A stretch of DNA of 64,000 nt, from the NCBI RefSeq assembly GCF_030908465.1, contig NZ_CP133078.1:2728001-2792000 (forward strand). Reading direction: 5' to 3'. Made by a program: the position numbers and the translations under genes. The notes under the pieces are model-generated. The model did no database searches. It was not told the origin of the DNA and saw nothing but the letters and a program-made list of their open reading frames with translations. Shown here in pieces: positions 52,273 to 61,763 of this stretch. Origin of the DNA: Anaerotignum sp. MB30-C6. GTDB lineage: Bacteria; Bacillota; Clostridia; Lachnospirales; Anaerotignaceae. Within the stretch, counting starts at the first letter, position 1. Each line of letters opens with the position of its first letter.

Positions 52273-52980
52273 CTATTCCGTTACCGAAAGACAAAAAATT
52301 GACACTGTCTTTGCCCCAGAGCGAAATAAAGCTCGGCTACACTCATTTAGGGTTGCCCCAGTGGTAAAAATATCATCAACCAAGAGAATTCGCTTATCTG
52401 CACAATCTTTTGCAACGAAGACATTTTTCAAATTTTCATGGCGTTCTTTGGCTGATAACTTACTTTGGGGTGTTGTTGCCTTTGTTCTGGTAAGAATATT
52501 TTTTTCATAAACAATCCCCGTGTGATGGCTGATGCTTTTGCAAAGAATGTCTGCCTGATTAAAACCGCGTTCTTTTTCCTTTTGTCTATGTAAGGGAACC
52601 TCTGTCATAAAATCTATTTCCTTTATCCATCCTTCATGGTATAGAAGGATAAATTCCGCCATAAGACGTCCAAAAACCTTTCCATCCCCTTTTACCCCGT
52701 GAAACTTAAAACGGGCTATCCCATCCCTAAGGACTTCATAATCAAAGGCCGATACCCCTCTAGCAAATACCGGTCGATGTTCCAAGCAAGAATGGCACAC
52801 CTCTCCAATTTCTAACTGTCTCCCGCAAAACTTACACCGATTTCCTGTTAGAAAAGGAATTTTCCCTCCACAGCTGCTGCAAAGGCCTTTTTCCCATTCC
52901 CCCATAGGCAGCAACGCACCGCAAATTACACAATAAGGAGGATACAACACATTTAAAAAACCTTGGATTAAGCTTTTCAT
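52273..52980 (-). CDS. comFC: ComFC-type phosphoribosyltransferase family protein
   Basis: A 235-residue protein. The N-terminal zinc-finger part has four Cys pairs (CVICGALL, CSSCGGK, CKFCGRQ, CHSCLEH; residues 17-65). The C-terminal phosphoribosyltransferase fold carries the PRPP-binding loop ILLVDDIFTTGATLNEC near residue 200. ComFC/GntX proteins act in DNA uptake during competence. The start codon overlaps the recD2 stop (ATGA), which couples the two genes. Confidence 0.9.
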   Translation of the reverse strand: MKSLIQGFLNVLYPPYCVICGALLPMGEWEKGLCSSCGGKIPFLTGNRCKFCGRQLEIGEVCHSCLEHRPVFARGVSAFDYEVLRDGIARFKFHGVKGDGKVFGRLMAEFILLYHEGWIKEIDFMTEVPLHRQKEKERGFNQADILCKSISHHTGIVYEKNILTRTKATTPQSKLSAKERHENLKNVFVAKDCADKRILLVDDIFTTGATLNECSRALFRSGAKTVSIFCLSVTE

Positions 52981-55229
52981 GGCTGTACCTCCTGCTCAAA
53001 CATAAAGTCATATAAATTACGTATGCGTTCCGCCAAACCTGTATACCGTCCAACCTCTCGGTTATTTGCAATCATCCCCGTCACCGTTTCCCGCAAGCCC
53101 ACCAAAACAACCAGTTCCTTGGCCCTTGTCACTGCCGTGTAAAGCAAGTTTCTGGTCATAAGCATGGGGGGGCCGCTATAAACAGGCAAAATCACCACGG
53201 GGTACTCACTACCTTGGGATTTATGAATGGTAATGGCATAGGCAAGCTCCAGCTCCTCCAATTGAGAAAAGTCGTAATCAACCACCTTTCCGTCGTCGAA
53301 TAAAACCTGTAGGATTTCGTTGTCATCATCAATTTTTGTAATCCGCCCTGCATCACCGTTATAAATGCCCAAGCCTTCATCGGTACGTTTCCCACGGTTG
53401 TTATAACTTCGCCAAACAATGTTGTAATTGTTTTTAATTTGCATCACCTTATCCCCTTCACGAAAGGTTGTCTGACGAAATTGCTTTTCTTCCTTTTCAC
53501 GGGAAGGGGGGTTTAATGTTTGTTGTAATACTTGGTTTAAGCTTTGCACACCAAGAAGCCCTTTTCTCATGGGGGTTAATATCTGCATATCCGCCAACCC
53601 ATCATGCCCTGTATAGTTGGGCAAACGGCTTTTCACCAGCTCTTGCACCGAAGCCAAAACTTCCTGCCCATATGCACGGCGCAGAAAAAAGAAGTCTGTT
53701 CCATTTTCGTTTAAAATAGGATCTTCCCCTTGATTAATGCGGTGGGCATTCATAATAATGGCACTTTCCTGTGCCTGTCTAAATACATGTCGCAGGCGTA
53801 CCACCCGCAAACGCTCACTGCGAATCATATCCTTCAAAACATTCCCCGCCCCAACAGAAGGCAGCTGATCCATATCCCCCACGAAAATTACGCTGGTTCC
53901 ATTTTCAACAGCCCGCAATAGGGCATGCATCAAATGTAAATCCACCATAGACGTCTCATCAATGATAATAACATCCGCCTCAATGGGGTCATCCTCATTC
54001 TTATCAAAAACCTGCCGCCGATTATCGTCGCTGACAAACGTAGTTCCCAATAAACGGTGTATGGTTTTTGCCTCTACTCCTGTGGCCTCGGTCATACGCT
54101 TTGCAGCACGGCCTGTGGGTGCAGCAAGAACCACTTCCTTTTCCTCTTTTTCCAAGAGACGAAGGATGGTGTTTATGGTTGTTGTTTTTCCTGTACCTGG
54201 GCCACCTGTAATAATCAGCACTCCGCCGCTCATCGCCTCCATAACCGCTTGGCGCTGCTCCGGAGCCAGTTGTACCCCTGTTTCCTTTTCCACCTTCTGT
54301 ATTTGCTTTTCTAGAATAGTTAGGTCAACCCCTTCCACATCCATAGATAATTCCAATAGACGCTTTGAAACAGCCATTTCTCCATAGTAATAGAAATTTA
54401 GGTAAACTGCATCAATATTGTCCATTTTTTCTTGCCAAATCTGACTTTCCACCTGTAATTCCCGAATGGCATTTTCCACAGAAAACGGGTGCAATTCCAA
54501 AAGTTCCACCGCCTGATTCACCAACTTTTCTTTTGGCAAAAAACAATCTCCATTGGATGCGGCTTGGTTCAAAACATATTTGATCGCAGATTTAATACGG
54601 TTTGGATCATCTCCTGCTATGCCTGCATTTGCCGCCATCTTATCCGCCATTTTAAAGCCAATTCCAAACACATCATCCGCCAAACGATAGGGATTTGTCT
54701 TTACAATTTCAAACGTTCTTCCCTTATATTTTTTATAAATTCGCATGGTATACGCCGGAGAAACCTCAAAGCCCTGCAAAAACATCATTACCTTTCGCAA
54801 CTCGTGCTGTTCTCTAAAAATTTCCGAAATGCGTTGTGCTTTTTCGTGGGTGATCCCTTTGATTTCTGTCAATAAATCGGGCTTTTCTTCAATTACATAA
54901 AAAGAGGCATCCCCAAAGCGTTCCACAATCTTTTTTGATGTTTTTGGCCCTAGCCCTTTAATCAGCCCCGATGCCAAATATTTTTCCATGCCGCTTTGAG
55001 AGGTGGGCATAGATTTTTCATAAAACTGAACCTGTAACTGCTTTCCGTAAGCAGGGTGGTTATTCCAGCTTCCTCTTACTTCCAGACTTTCCCCTGAATG
55101 AATCAAAGGTACAACCCCAACGCAGGTTATTTCCTCGCCTTGGGCAAGAATGGTAAAAACAGTATAGCCGTTTTCCTTGTTTTGAAAAATGATGTCTGCA
55201 ATCTCACCCTTTAAAACCACATCCTCCAT
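52977..55229 (-). CDS. recD2: RecD2-type ATP-dependent DNA helicase
   Basis: A 750-residue superfamily 1 5'-3' helicase without RecBC partners. The N-terminal OB-like part and helix-hairpin-helix region (GLIKGLGPKTSKKIVERFG near 90-108) are typical of RecD2. The helicase core has Walker A ITGGPGTGKTTTINTIL (near 344), Walker B DVIIIDETSMVDL, GDMDQLPSVGAGNVL and the C-terminal AYAITIHKSQGSEY and LLYTAVTRAKELV. Length matches the family. It is first in a two-gene unit with comFC. Confidence 0.94.
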   Translation of the reverse strand: MEDVVLKGEIADIIFQNKENGYTVFTILAQGEEITCVGVVPLIHSGESLEVRGSWNNHPAYGKQLQVQFYEKSMPTSQSGMEKYLASGLIKGLGPKTSKKIVERFGDASFYVIEEKPDLLTEIKGITHEKAQRISEIFREQHELRKVMMFLQGFEVSPAYTMRIYKKYKGRTFEIVKTNPYRLADDVFGIGFKMADKMAANAGIAGDDPNRIKSAIKYVLNQAASNGDCFLPKEKLVNQAVELLELHPFSVENAIRELQVESQIWQEKMDNIDAVYLNFYYYGEMAVSKRLLELSMDVEGVDLTILEKQIQKVEKETGVQLAPEQRQAVMEAMSGGVLIITGGPGTGKTTTINTILRLLEKEEKEVVLAAPTGRAAKRMTEATGVEAKTIHRLLGTTFVSDDNRRQVFDKNEDDPIEADVIIIDETSMVDLHLMHALLRAVENGTSVIFVGDMDQLPSVGAGNVLKDMIRSERLRVVRLRHVFRQAQESAIIMNAHRINQGEDPILNENGTDFFFLRRAYGQEVLASVQELVKSRLPNYTGHDGLADMQILTPMRKGLLGVQSLNQVLQQTLNPPSREKEEKQFRQTTFREGDKVMQIKNNYNIVWRSYNNRGKRTDEGLGIYNGDAGRITKIDDDNEILQVLFDDGKVVDYDFSQLEELELAYAITIHKSQGSEYPVVILPVYSGPPMLMTRNLLYTAVTRAKELVVLVGLRETVTGMIANNREVGRYTGLAERIRNLYDFMFEQEVQP

Positions 55230-55368
55230 GTCTCACCCCTCCTTTCCTTTAAAAATAAAATCTGAACATAAACATACTATCTCTGCCCAGATAAAATCCG
55301 TTAAAATCTTTTCCTAGTATAACACAATACAAGTAAAAAGGGAACTTTTGTTCTTGCATTTTTCTCAC

Positions 55369-55399
55369 AAAAAAGAGGATTCCTTGGGGAACCCTCTTT
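55369..55399 (-). terminator. Terminator of metK
   Basis: AAAGAGGaTTCC pairs with GGAAcCCTCTTT, with a T-rich tract on the minus strand, about 95 bases past the metK stop. Confidence 0.8.
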
Positions 55400-55493
55400 G
55401 AGAATGAGCAAATTGGCTTTTTCATTTTAACTAAGAACGCTTTTGTTTTCCTATTCCTATACTCCTTTGTAAAACTTGAAAAAGTGAGCTGTT

Positions 55494-56672
55494 TTAGAAC
55501 TTCTTTTTAAATATATCAACCTTATCCAGTCTTTCCCAAGGAAGGTCTAAATCTGTACGACCAAAGTGTCCATAAGCTGCTACCTGCTTGTAGATAGGTC
55601 TTTTCAAGTCAAAGTTTTTAATGATTGCTGCTGGACGTAAATCAAAGTTTTTCTGAACAATTTCAGTTATTTCTTCATCAGAAATTTTACCTGTCCCATA
55701 AGTATTTATGAGGATAGATACTGGCTTAGCAACACCAATTGCGTATGCCAACTGAACTTCACATTTGTTTGCGATACCACTGGCAACGATATTCTTTGCA
55801 ACGTGTCTTGCTGCGTAGCATGCAGAACGGTCTACCTTTGTGGGGTCTTTGCCGCTGAATGCACCACCGCCATGGGCTGCATAACCACCATAAGTGTCTA
55901 CGATAATTTTTCTACCTGTTAAACCACTATCTCCCATAGGTCCACCAATTACGAAACGGCCTGTTGGGTTGATATAGTATTTTGTGTTTTCGTCTAAAAG
56001 TTCAGCAGGAATTACCTTTTTGATTACATGCTCAATAATATCCCCTCTGATTTGCTCGTTTGTTGCTTCTGGATCATGCTGGGTAGATAATACAACAGTA
56101 TCTACTCTTGCAGGCTTATCATCAATATATTCCACTGTTACCTGAGACTTACCGTCAGGACGAAGATAGGTTAATGTGCCATTCTTTCTAACTTCTGTTA
56201 ATCTTCTTGTCAATTTATGAGACAAAGAGATGGGCAGTGGCATAAGCTCCTCTGTTTCGTCACAAGCAAAGCCAAACATCATACCCTGATCTCCGGCACC
56301 TGTGTCAAACTCACTGTTATCTTCCCCTGTTTTGTTCTCCAGCGCCTTGTCAACACCCATGGCAATGTCAGGAGACTGACCGTGGATGGAAGTAATTACA
56401 GCACAAGTTTCGCTGTCGAAACCATATTTTGCACGGTTATATCCAATTTCATTTAACGTTTCTCTTACAATTTTTTCTACATCAACAAAGGCATTTGTGC
56501 TGATTTCACCCATTACAAAAATAACTCCTGTTGTTGTTGCTGTTTCACACGCTACCCTTGCATTGGGATCCTTTGCTAATAATGTGTCCAATACCCCATC
56601 GGAAATCTGGTCACAAATTTTATCGGGATGCCCTTCAGTTACGGATTCTGATGTAAATAATCTTCTACTCAT
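55494..56672 (-). CDS. metK: S-adenosylmethionine synthetase
   Basis: A 392-residue enzyme that makes SAM from methionine and ATP. The ATP site [20 protein letters not shown] (6-25), the [12 protein letters not shown] motif (near 118) and [16 protein letters not shown] (near 265) are all intact, and the length is normal. The ribosome site GGAGG lies upstream of the ATG. A SAM-I riboswitch with its own terminator and an upstream promoter control it, so expression should fall when SAM is high. Confidence 0.97.
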   Translation of the reverse strand: MSRRLFTSESVTEGHPDKICDQISDGVLDTLLAKDPNARVACETATTTGVIFVMGEISTNAFVDVEKIVRETLNEIGYNRAKYGFDSETCAVITSIHGQSPDIAMGVDKALENKTGEDNSEFDTGAGDQGMMFGFACDETEELMPLPISLSHKLTRRLTEVRKNGTLTYLRPDGKSQVTVEYIDDKPARVDTVVLSTQHDPEATNEQIRGDIIEHVIKKVIPAELLDENTKYYINPTGRFVIGGPMGDSGLTGRKIIVDTYGGYAAHGGGAFSGKDPTKVDRSACYAARHVAKNIVASGIANKCEVQLAYAIGVAKPVSILINTYGTGKISDEEITEIVQKNFDLRPAAIIKNFDLKRPIYKQVAAYGHFGRTDLDLPWERLDKVDIFKKKF

Positions 56673-56804
56673 TTCATTTCCCTCCTGTAAAATAGATGTT
56701 TTTTCTTAGTAAATAGAGTGCAGGGAGAGATGTTTTACTATACTGCCTTGCCATGAGAAAAAAATGGCAAAATGTTGTAATAAAAAAAATACAACTTAAT
56801 TGGC

Positions 56805-56945
56805 ATAAAAAAAAGCCCCTTCAGGGCTAAAATACATTCTCATCTTCCGTTTGAACCAAACGGGGGAATTGGCACCGATGCGTAAATACGCCGGTTGCCG
56901 GGTGTCATAGGGCCCTGTCCCTCAACCACTCTTGATAAGTTCTCT
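56805..56945 (-). promoter_or_regulatory. SAM-I (S-box) riboswitch upstream of metK
   Basis: On the minus strand the S-box conserved sequence is clear: CTTATCAAGAG, GAGGGACNGGCCC (as GAGGGACAGGGCCC), ATGACACCCGGCAACC, GGTGCCAATTCC and the closing GATGAG. It is followed by the terminator stem AGCCCTGAAGGGGCT with a run of eight T. The metK start lies about 130 bases further on. Confidence 0.95.
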
Positions 56946-56960
56946 ATTTACTTTGGATGC

Positions 56961-56989
56961 ATTATATCATTTTTAAAGACAATCGTCAA
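56961..56989 (-). promoter_or_regulatory. Sigma-A promoter of the metK leader
   Basis: On the minus strand TTGACG is followed after 17 bases by TATAAT, placing the transcript start about 10 bases before the riboswitch. Confidence 0.85.
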
Positions 56990-57035
56990 TGCTTATTTTT
57001 CTAAAATGCCTCTAAAATGCAAACTTTTCTTGCCC

Positions 57036-57542
57036 TTACAAATAAAGTTCCAGTTGACTTTTCCAAGCTTCTATCAGGCGTTGTAAATTCCAAGTAGCAT
57101 TGGCTGGGCTAGAGGACGGCAAAAGAATCATAGGTATCCCGGTTTCTTTTTCTTGATGCTTTTTATAAAGTCGAAATGCTGTGCCGCCGTTTCCAAATAT
57201 GGGTATCTGCCCCGTTGTTTTCAAAATTTCACTCAAATCCGTAGGCACCACATTACGTATAGAGCTGTCACTGCTGCCTTGTATATCACAGCTTTTAATC
57301 ACATCATAAATTGCAATACCCTGTGACAATAAAAGTGCCTTCTTTTCCTCGATGTTTTGAGGCACATCAACCCCCGTCACCTCAGCTAAAACCTTCCAAA
57401 AACGGTTTTGGGGATGGCCATAATAAAATTTACTTTCTCGAGACTTTGCGGATGGTGCTGTCCCTAAAATTAGAACCCTGCTATCCGAATTGTAAACCGG
57501 AGAAAGTGTTTGAGTTACCCGCTGCCAACCAGCTTCTTTCAT
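57036..57542 (-). CDS. Mug/DNA-deoxyinosine-type uracil-DNA glycosylase family protein
   Basis: A 168-residue member of the uracil-DNA glycosylase superfamily in the group annotated as DNA-deoxyinosine glycosylase. The motif VLILGTAPSAKSRESKFYYG (25-44) corresponds to the UDG motif A region, NRFWKVLAEVTG follows, and the C-terminal LLPSSSPANATWN is the DNA-binding loop. It removes damaged bases from DNA. It starts four bases after the AlkD-like gene, so the two form a DNA repair operon. Confidence 0.88.
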   Translation of the reverse strand: MKEAGWQRVTQTLSPVYNSDSRVLILGTAPSAKSRESKFYYGHPQNRFWKVLAEVTGVDVPQNIEEKKALLLSQGIAIYDVIKSCDIQGSSDSSIRNVVPTDLSEILKTTGQIPIFGNGGTAFRLYKKHQEKETGIPMILLPSSSPANATWNLQRLIEAWKSQLELYL

Positions 57543-57546
57543 AAAC

Positions 57547-58275
57547 TTACCTGCCTTCCTTTTGGATCTTTCTCCATTCCCGAAGCCATGCCTTGTCCTT
57601 CAGGGAAACACGATAAGAATCACAAGCTTTTTGTACAAACTTAGACTTTACCTCATAGGATAACCCACAATTCCCCAAATATTCACGAACCATCTCTGGG
57701 TCTTTTGCCCACGCTGTAGCCAACAGCCAGGCTTGTCCCATTTGAATATAATAAAAATCAGAATCCACACCATCCGTTTGCCTTAAAACTTCTTGCAAAT
57801 AGGGCTCCTTTAAATAATAGTCTAATAAAATAATTAGCCCTACCCTTACTACCCAAGGGTTATTCGCCTTTAAATACCCCTTTGCGTGTTCAAAGAAAGC
57901 TTCTTCATTTTTCACAACAATCTTTTTTAGGGATGCACAAAAAGTGTCACAGTGAGCCCAGTTCTCCACGTACTCATTGGAATATGTATCACAATAGCTT
58001 ATGAATTCTTGAAACTCCATGGGTAACGCTGCGGCAACAAGACCATATAATAACCGTTCTTCAAAAGTATCTTTCTGGCATAGGGCAAAAAAATCTTTCC
58101 CTGCGACCTTTGCAATCTCTTTCGCCTTTTTGCGCAAAATAGGGATACGAATCCCTATAACAGGCAAAGAGGAACGCAACAACTTTTCTTGAAACAAACG
58201 ATATTCTTCATCTTGGTTAGAAAGTAACTCTTTGCGAAATACGTTATAGTCTTCCCTGCTCCAGCGATACTCCAT
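57547..58275 (-). CDS. AlkD-like DNA alkylation repair protein
   Basis: A 242-residue all-helical HEAT-repeat-like protein. GIRIPILRKKAKEIAK and VENWAHCDTFCASLKK (near 115-130) are the landmarks of the AlkC/AlkD family, and WVVRVGLIILLDYYLKE matches its central repeat. AlkD excises alkylated bases without flipping them. Catalytic identity for this divergent member is inferred. It is first in the operon with the glycosylase gene. Confidence 0.88.
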   Translation of the reverse strand: MEYRWSREDYNVFRKELLSNQDEEYRLFQEKLLRSSLPVIGIRIPILRKKAKEIAKVAGKDFFALCQKDTFEERLLYGLVAAALPMEFQEFISYCDTYSNEYVENWAHCDTFCASLKKIVVKNEEAFFEHAKGYLKANNPWVVRVGLIILLDYYLKEPYLQEVLRQTDGVDSDFYYIQMGQAWLLATAWAKDPEMVREYLGNCGLSYEVKSKFVQKACDSYRVSLKDKAWLREWRKIQKEGR

Positions 58276-58307
58276 TATTTATCTTCCTTTCTTTTTTTGG
58301 TATAAGA

Positions 58308-58341
58308 ACAAGCGGCCTTCTTGTGGGAGAAAGCCGCTTGT
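58308..58341. repeat. Hairpin upstream of the AlkD-like gene
   Basis: ACAAGCGGC pairs with GCCGCTTGT around a 16-base loop. There is no adjacent T tract, so it is probably not a plain terminator. It is the first of three hairpins in this gap. Confidence 0.6.
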
Positions 58342-58361
58342 CCTTAAGGGTTGTTATTGCC

Positions 58362-58399
58362 ATATAACGAAAACATTTTGGGGGGCGTTTTCGCTATAT
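58362..58399. repeat. Inverted repeat in the 58.3-58.8 kb gap
   Basis: CGAAAAC and GTTTTCG with flanking ATATA/TATAT arms form a stem of about 12 pairs with one mismatch around a G-rich loop. Confidence 0.55.
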
Positions 58400-58528
58400 T
58401 CGGTACGGCAACAACATGAAGAGATGAAAAGTTTGATTCAAAATAGTTTGACGTTAGGAGAAATCATCAAACTACAGAAACAAGCAATTTAAAGATGCCA
58501 ATTAGACACCCATATACAAATATACAAA

Positions 58529-58623
58529 AAGGCGTCAAAACAGTTGTGTTTGTTTTGCGACGCCCTTGTCATAATCATGATTTTTTGTTGCATTGATTTG
58601 TGACGCCCTTGTCATAACCATGT
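58529..58623. repeat. Hairpin plus direct repeat upstream of the MntR-like gene
   Basis: GGCGTC-AAAACA (58531) pairs with TGTTTTGC-GACGCC (58551) to form a long hairpin. The right arm with its flank, GACGCCCTTGTCATAA then a variable base and CATG, recurs 43 bases later (58559-58579 and 58602-58622, one difference). The rest of 58276-58788 shows no convincing gene. Confidence 0.7.
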
Positions 58624-58730
58624 ATTAATATTGCATCATTTTAGGCCAGTTGTCAATGAAAAATTTACCATATCAATATTTTTTAATTTAAAATTACACC
58701 CTCTAAATCCTTTGATTCGGGATAAAACCG

Positions 58731-58759
58731 TTGTCAACCCGTGTTTTTTTTGTTACCAT
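58731..58759 (+). promoter_or_regulatory. Sigma-A promoter of the MntR-like gene
   Basis: TTGTCA is followed after 17 bases by TACCAT, 30 bases before the TTG start. Confidence 0.6.
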
Positions 58760-58788
58760 AATAGAAAATGCCTTAGGGGGAGATTAAA

Positions 58789-59163
58789 TTGAAAATCCAA
58801 GAATCAATGGAAAATTATCTGGAAACGATTTATATGCTGGAGAAACAAACAGGTTATGTTCGCTCCATTGATATCGCCACCGCCCTAGGTTTTAGCAAAC
58901 CCAGTATCAGTAATGCCATGAAAAAACTAAGAACCGACGGCTATATTGAAATGGAAGACCGTGGCTGTATTAAGTTAACAGAAAAGGGTACATCCCTTGC
59001 TAAAGATACCTATGAGCGACACTGCGTGATTTCCGAGATTTTGATGTACTTTGGTGTTACAAAAGAAACCGCCTTAGACGATGCTTGCCGTGTGGAGCAC
59101 GTGATTAGCGAAGAAACCTTTGCAAGCATGAAAAAATTCTTGGAAACACAAAAGGGCAATTAG
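58789..59163 (+). CDS. DtxR/MntR family metal-dependent regulator
   Basis: A 124-residue regulator. The winged helix (about 1-65) has MENYLETIYMLEKQTGYVRS and ALGFSKPSISNAMKKL. The metal-binding dimerisation domain (about 70-120) has YERHCVISEIL and ACRVEHVISEET, which carry the Cys/His/Glu ligands. There is no C-terminal SH3-like domain, as in MntR, and the protein is slightly shorter than MntR. The start is TTG, six bases after GGGGGAG. No transporter gene is adjacent, so the regulated metal is inferred to be Mn or Fe only by family. Confidence 0.88.
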   Translation: MKIQESMENYLETIYMLEKQTGYVRSIDIATALGFSKPSISNAMKKLRTDGYIEMEDRGCIKLTEKGTSLAKDTYERHCVISEILMYFGVTKETALDDACRVEHVISEETFASMKKFLETQKGN

Positions 59164-59256
59164 TGTCACATATGTTCCTTGTCCCATGGCTATTTTATAC
59201 AGTATAGGTTTTTGCTTTAATAGCCTTAAAGCTTGGAAATCCTAATTTATACACCT

Positions 59257-59296
59257 AAAACCCCCGTCACATGAATATCTCAGGTGACGGGGGTTT
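59257..59296. terminator. Terminator between the convergent MntR-like and deacetylase genes
   Basis: AAACCCCCGTCAC pairs perfectly with GTGACGGGGGTTT around a 13-base loop. It can serve either strand. Confidence 0.85.
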
Positions 59297-59324
59297 CATC
59301 ATTCTCATGCCTACATAGAGGTTT

Positions 59325-60785
59325 TTATTGGAAATATGAGTATCCGTAATATTTTCCACCTTCTACTTGCAGTCCGTGCTTATACTGCAAGATTTCCGAA
59401 ACAGTTACCAATTGATAACCATTTTTCAATAGGTACGGTACCATCGTTTCCGTTGCTTGGGCACTGGTTTCATAAATCCCATGCATCAAAATTACCTTTC
59501 CATCCAGATTCCCTTCACTACGAATGGAACTCATTATCGCATCTGGGTTTTTGGTTCTCCAATCTAAGGTATCCACCGACCACGTTACCATCGCCAAAGG
59601 CATATTGGCCTGCACAAACTCATTGCAGTTACCATAAGGCGGACGGAATAGGATGGGCTCGAAGCCTACAGCATTTTGAAAAGCCTCTGCTGTTTTCCTA
59701 ATATCTTCTGCAATTGCCTCTTGGGAAAGGGTGTTGAAATTCTTGTGAGAATAGGAATGGCTTCCCACCTCGCATCCCAAGACCAACTCCCTTTTCACCG
59801 TTTCTGGATATGCCTCTACAAGACTGCCCAAATCAAAAAATGTGGCTACCACATTATGTTTCTCCAAAGTATCTAAAATCCGCTCAGTATGTATTGGGTT
59901 TGGTCCATCATCAAAGGTTAAAGCAACCATTGGCTTTTCCGGATCAATCTCCCGCTCCACCTGCTCCACAGGTTCAACAGGAACAACCTCCTCCTCTGCT
60001 ACAGGCGGCGCCTCAACTCCAACCCCATTTAACATTCCTGCTAATTTGTCATAGGGAATCAATAATTCTACCATGCCCATACTGCCGGGGAAAATGTCAT
60101 ATTGGTCGAAATAAAAAACAACGCCCTCGCTATTCAAAGCAAATCGTTCAAAACGCCCTGCATCTGGTGCCAGTGTGGTTTTATAATTCCCGAAAATCCT
60201 ATCTTTATATGGCTCATGCTCTGTAAAATATTTGATGGTATATTCTGAGACTGCTTCTAAAAACCCCTCTTTGCGTAGCTCTTTTTCCGTGATACGCTGT
60301 CCTGTATTGGTATCAAAATGATAAACGTGTACCCGCTCTATGGGCATCACTTCTTGCCCTAGTTCCTGTGTTTCGTGGAACACAATACAAATTTTATCGT
60401 CACTCACTAAGTAGCTATCATAATCCAAATACAAAAACATCTTACAGTCTGTTTGTGATAACCTATTTTTTTCATTTTCATCTTTTAAGTCGTATTTTTC
60501 GGTAAACTCTGCCTTTCGTCCTTGCACTACCTCTAGAATTTGATTATTAATCACTTCGTTGGATGTGCGAGGATACTCTAAAACAAAGGCCAAGGGTGCA
60601 GCATACTCAATTACTGCTTCCTTCTCACCAATAAGCTGTGCTCTTTCGGGTTTTACAGGCTGCATCGGCCCAACCTGTAACACTAACGGTTCCGCAGCCG
60701 CAACAGTGCTATTTTGCCTACAGCCGCATATTCCTAGGGCAACCGCCAATGCCAAAAGGCAAATTGTCCACTTTCTTCTCTTCAT
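59325..60785 (-). CDS. Polysaccharide deacetylase lipoprotein (PdaC-like)
   Basis: A 486-residue exported protein. Residues 1-22 are a lipoprotein signal peptide ending in the lipobox GICGC. A DUF4163/DUF3298-type domain (about 50-255) is followed by a Pro/Glu/Val linker and a NodB deacetylase domain (about 285-475). The catalytic motifs are complete: VALTFDDGPNP (Asp-Asp), GSHSYSHKN (His pair), FRPPYGN and ILMHGIYE. The DUF3298-NodB order resembles B. subtilis PdaC, which N-deacetylates peptidoglycan. It acts outside the membrane on cell wall glycans; the exact residue is inferred. Confidence 0.93.
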   Translation of the reverse strand: MKRRKWTICLLALAVALGICGCRQNSTVAAAEPLVLQVGPMQPVKPERAQLIGEKEAVIEYAAPLAFVLEYPRTSNEVINNQILEVVQGRKAEFTEKYDLKDENEKNRLSQTDCKMFLYLDYDSYLVSDDKICIVFHETQELGQEVMPIERVHVYHFDTNTGQRITEKELRKEGFLEAVSEYTIKYFTEHEPYKDRIFGNYKTTLAPDAGRFERFALNSEGVVFYFDQYDIFPGSMGMVELLIPYDKLAGMLNGVGVEAPPVAEEEVVPVEPVEQVEREIDPEKPMVALTFDDGPNPIHTERILDTLEKHNVVATFFDLGSLVEAYPETVKRELVLGCEVGSHSYSHKNFNTLSQEAIAEDIRKTAEAFQNAVGFEPILFRPPYGNCNEFVQANMPLAMVTWSVDTLDWRTKNPDAIMSSIRSEGNLDGKVILMHGIYETSAQATETMVPYLLKNGYQLVTVSEILQYKHGLQVEGGKYYGYSYFQ

Positions 60786-60806
60786 TCTACTACTCCTATC
60801 TAAAAA

Positions 60807-61574
60807 CTATTTCCAGCAGGGATGGATGTATCTCCCCTTTTCTTTTGTCCTTTTTCCATATTGAATTGCTTCCTTAGGGCACCGATTGGCACAAGCCAAA
60901 CACATATTGCACTTTTCTTTCATCCAACGGGGAACACCCTTATACATTTGTATACAGCCATCGGTACATACCTTTTCACATAGGCCACATGAAATACAGT
61001 CTGAGGTAACATGGAATGGTTTCGTTTTTGTTCCGCCACGTAGGAAGAGAGGGTAGATTACTGTCGTCAAAAATGCAGCTCCCTTTCCCCTTTTCACACG
61101 GAAAAAATCTCTTTTTTCCTGCTCAATGGCCCAAGCAATACGCTCCATTGTTTCATTTGCCTCTTCCAATATCTCTTCTTGCTTTGCCAAAGGCTTCACC
61201 TTAAACATAACAATATAATTATCAGGCATAACCACAGAAAACCCGCTATCTAGGGCAATTCCTTTTTTCTTCAAAGCGTCTTCTAAAACATCCATAGCAT
61301 TGCCTGCAGACCCTCCACATGTACATACGCCAAATGTATAGGGTTGTTCTTCGCTGTGCAAGTTAAGTCGTTTCACAAAATCTACGACTGCCTTAGGCGG
61401 TGCCCAAGCATATATGGGAAAAACAAAACCCAGCTTCTCATTTTCACCCAAAAAATATTCAGTTTCATTTCTTTGCGTTGCCTGTGCAATATCCACAATC
61501 GGCTCCCCAAGTTTATCTGATAAAAATTGAGCTGTAGCATACGAGTTTCCCGTTCCACTAAAATAAAAAATCAT
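60807..61574 (-). CDS. EFR1-type flavodoxin-ferredoxin fusion
   Basis: A 255-residue cytoplasmic electron carrier. The N-terminal flavodoxin-like domain starts with IFYFSGTGNSYATAQFL (FMN phosphate loop) and has TCGGSAGNAMD. The C-terminal part holds two 4Fe-4S motifs: CISCGLCEKVC and CNMCLACANRCP, with an extra CTDGC. This is the architecture of the EFR1 family of clostridial ferrodoxins, whose redox partner is unknown. It ends 21 bases before the deacetylase gene on the same strand. Confidence 0.92.
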   Translation of the reverse strand: MIFYFSGTGNSYATAQFLSDKLGEPIVDIAQATQRNETEYFLGENEKLGFVFPIYAWAPPKAVVDFVKRLNLHSEEQPYTFGVCTCGGSAGNAMDVLEDALKKKGIALDSGFSVVMPDNYIVMFKVKPLAKQEEILEEANETMERIAWAIEQEKRDFFRVKRGKGAAFLTTVIYPLFLRGGTKTKPFHVTSDCISCGLCEKVCTDGCIQMYKGVPRWMKEKCNMCLACANRCPKEAIQYGKRTKEKGRYIHPCWK

Positions 61575-61763
61575 TTTCTTGCCCCCTTTTTTTCATTCAA
61601 ATTGCTACTGTAATCATACCATATTTTCTTGATGAGTAATTGAAGATTTTATTAAATTTTGTAACATTTCAAATGCATTTTTCTCCAGATTTTACTTTGT
61701 TTCTTGTTTTCCCATGCTTTATATGCTACACTTTCAGGAAATCTATAAAAAGGAGTATGCCAT

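Noticed and set aside
58345-58492. Short open frame in the repeat-rich gap
   Set aside because: No ribosome site, only about 22 codons from its ATG, and no family match; kept only as a possible remnant.
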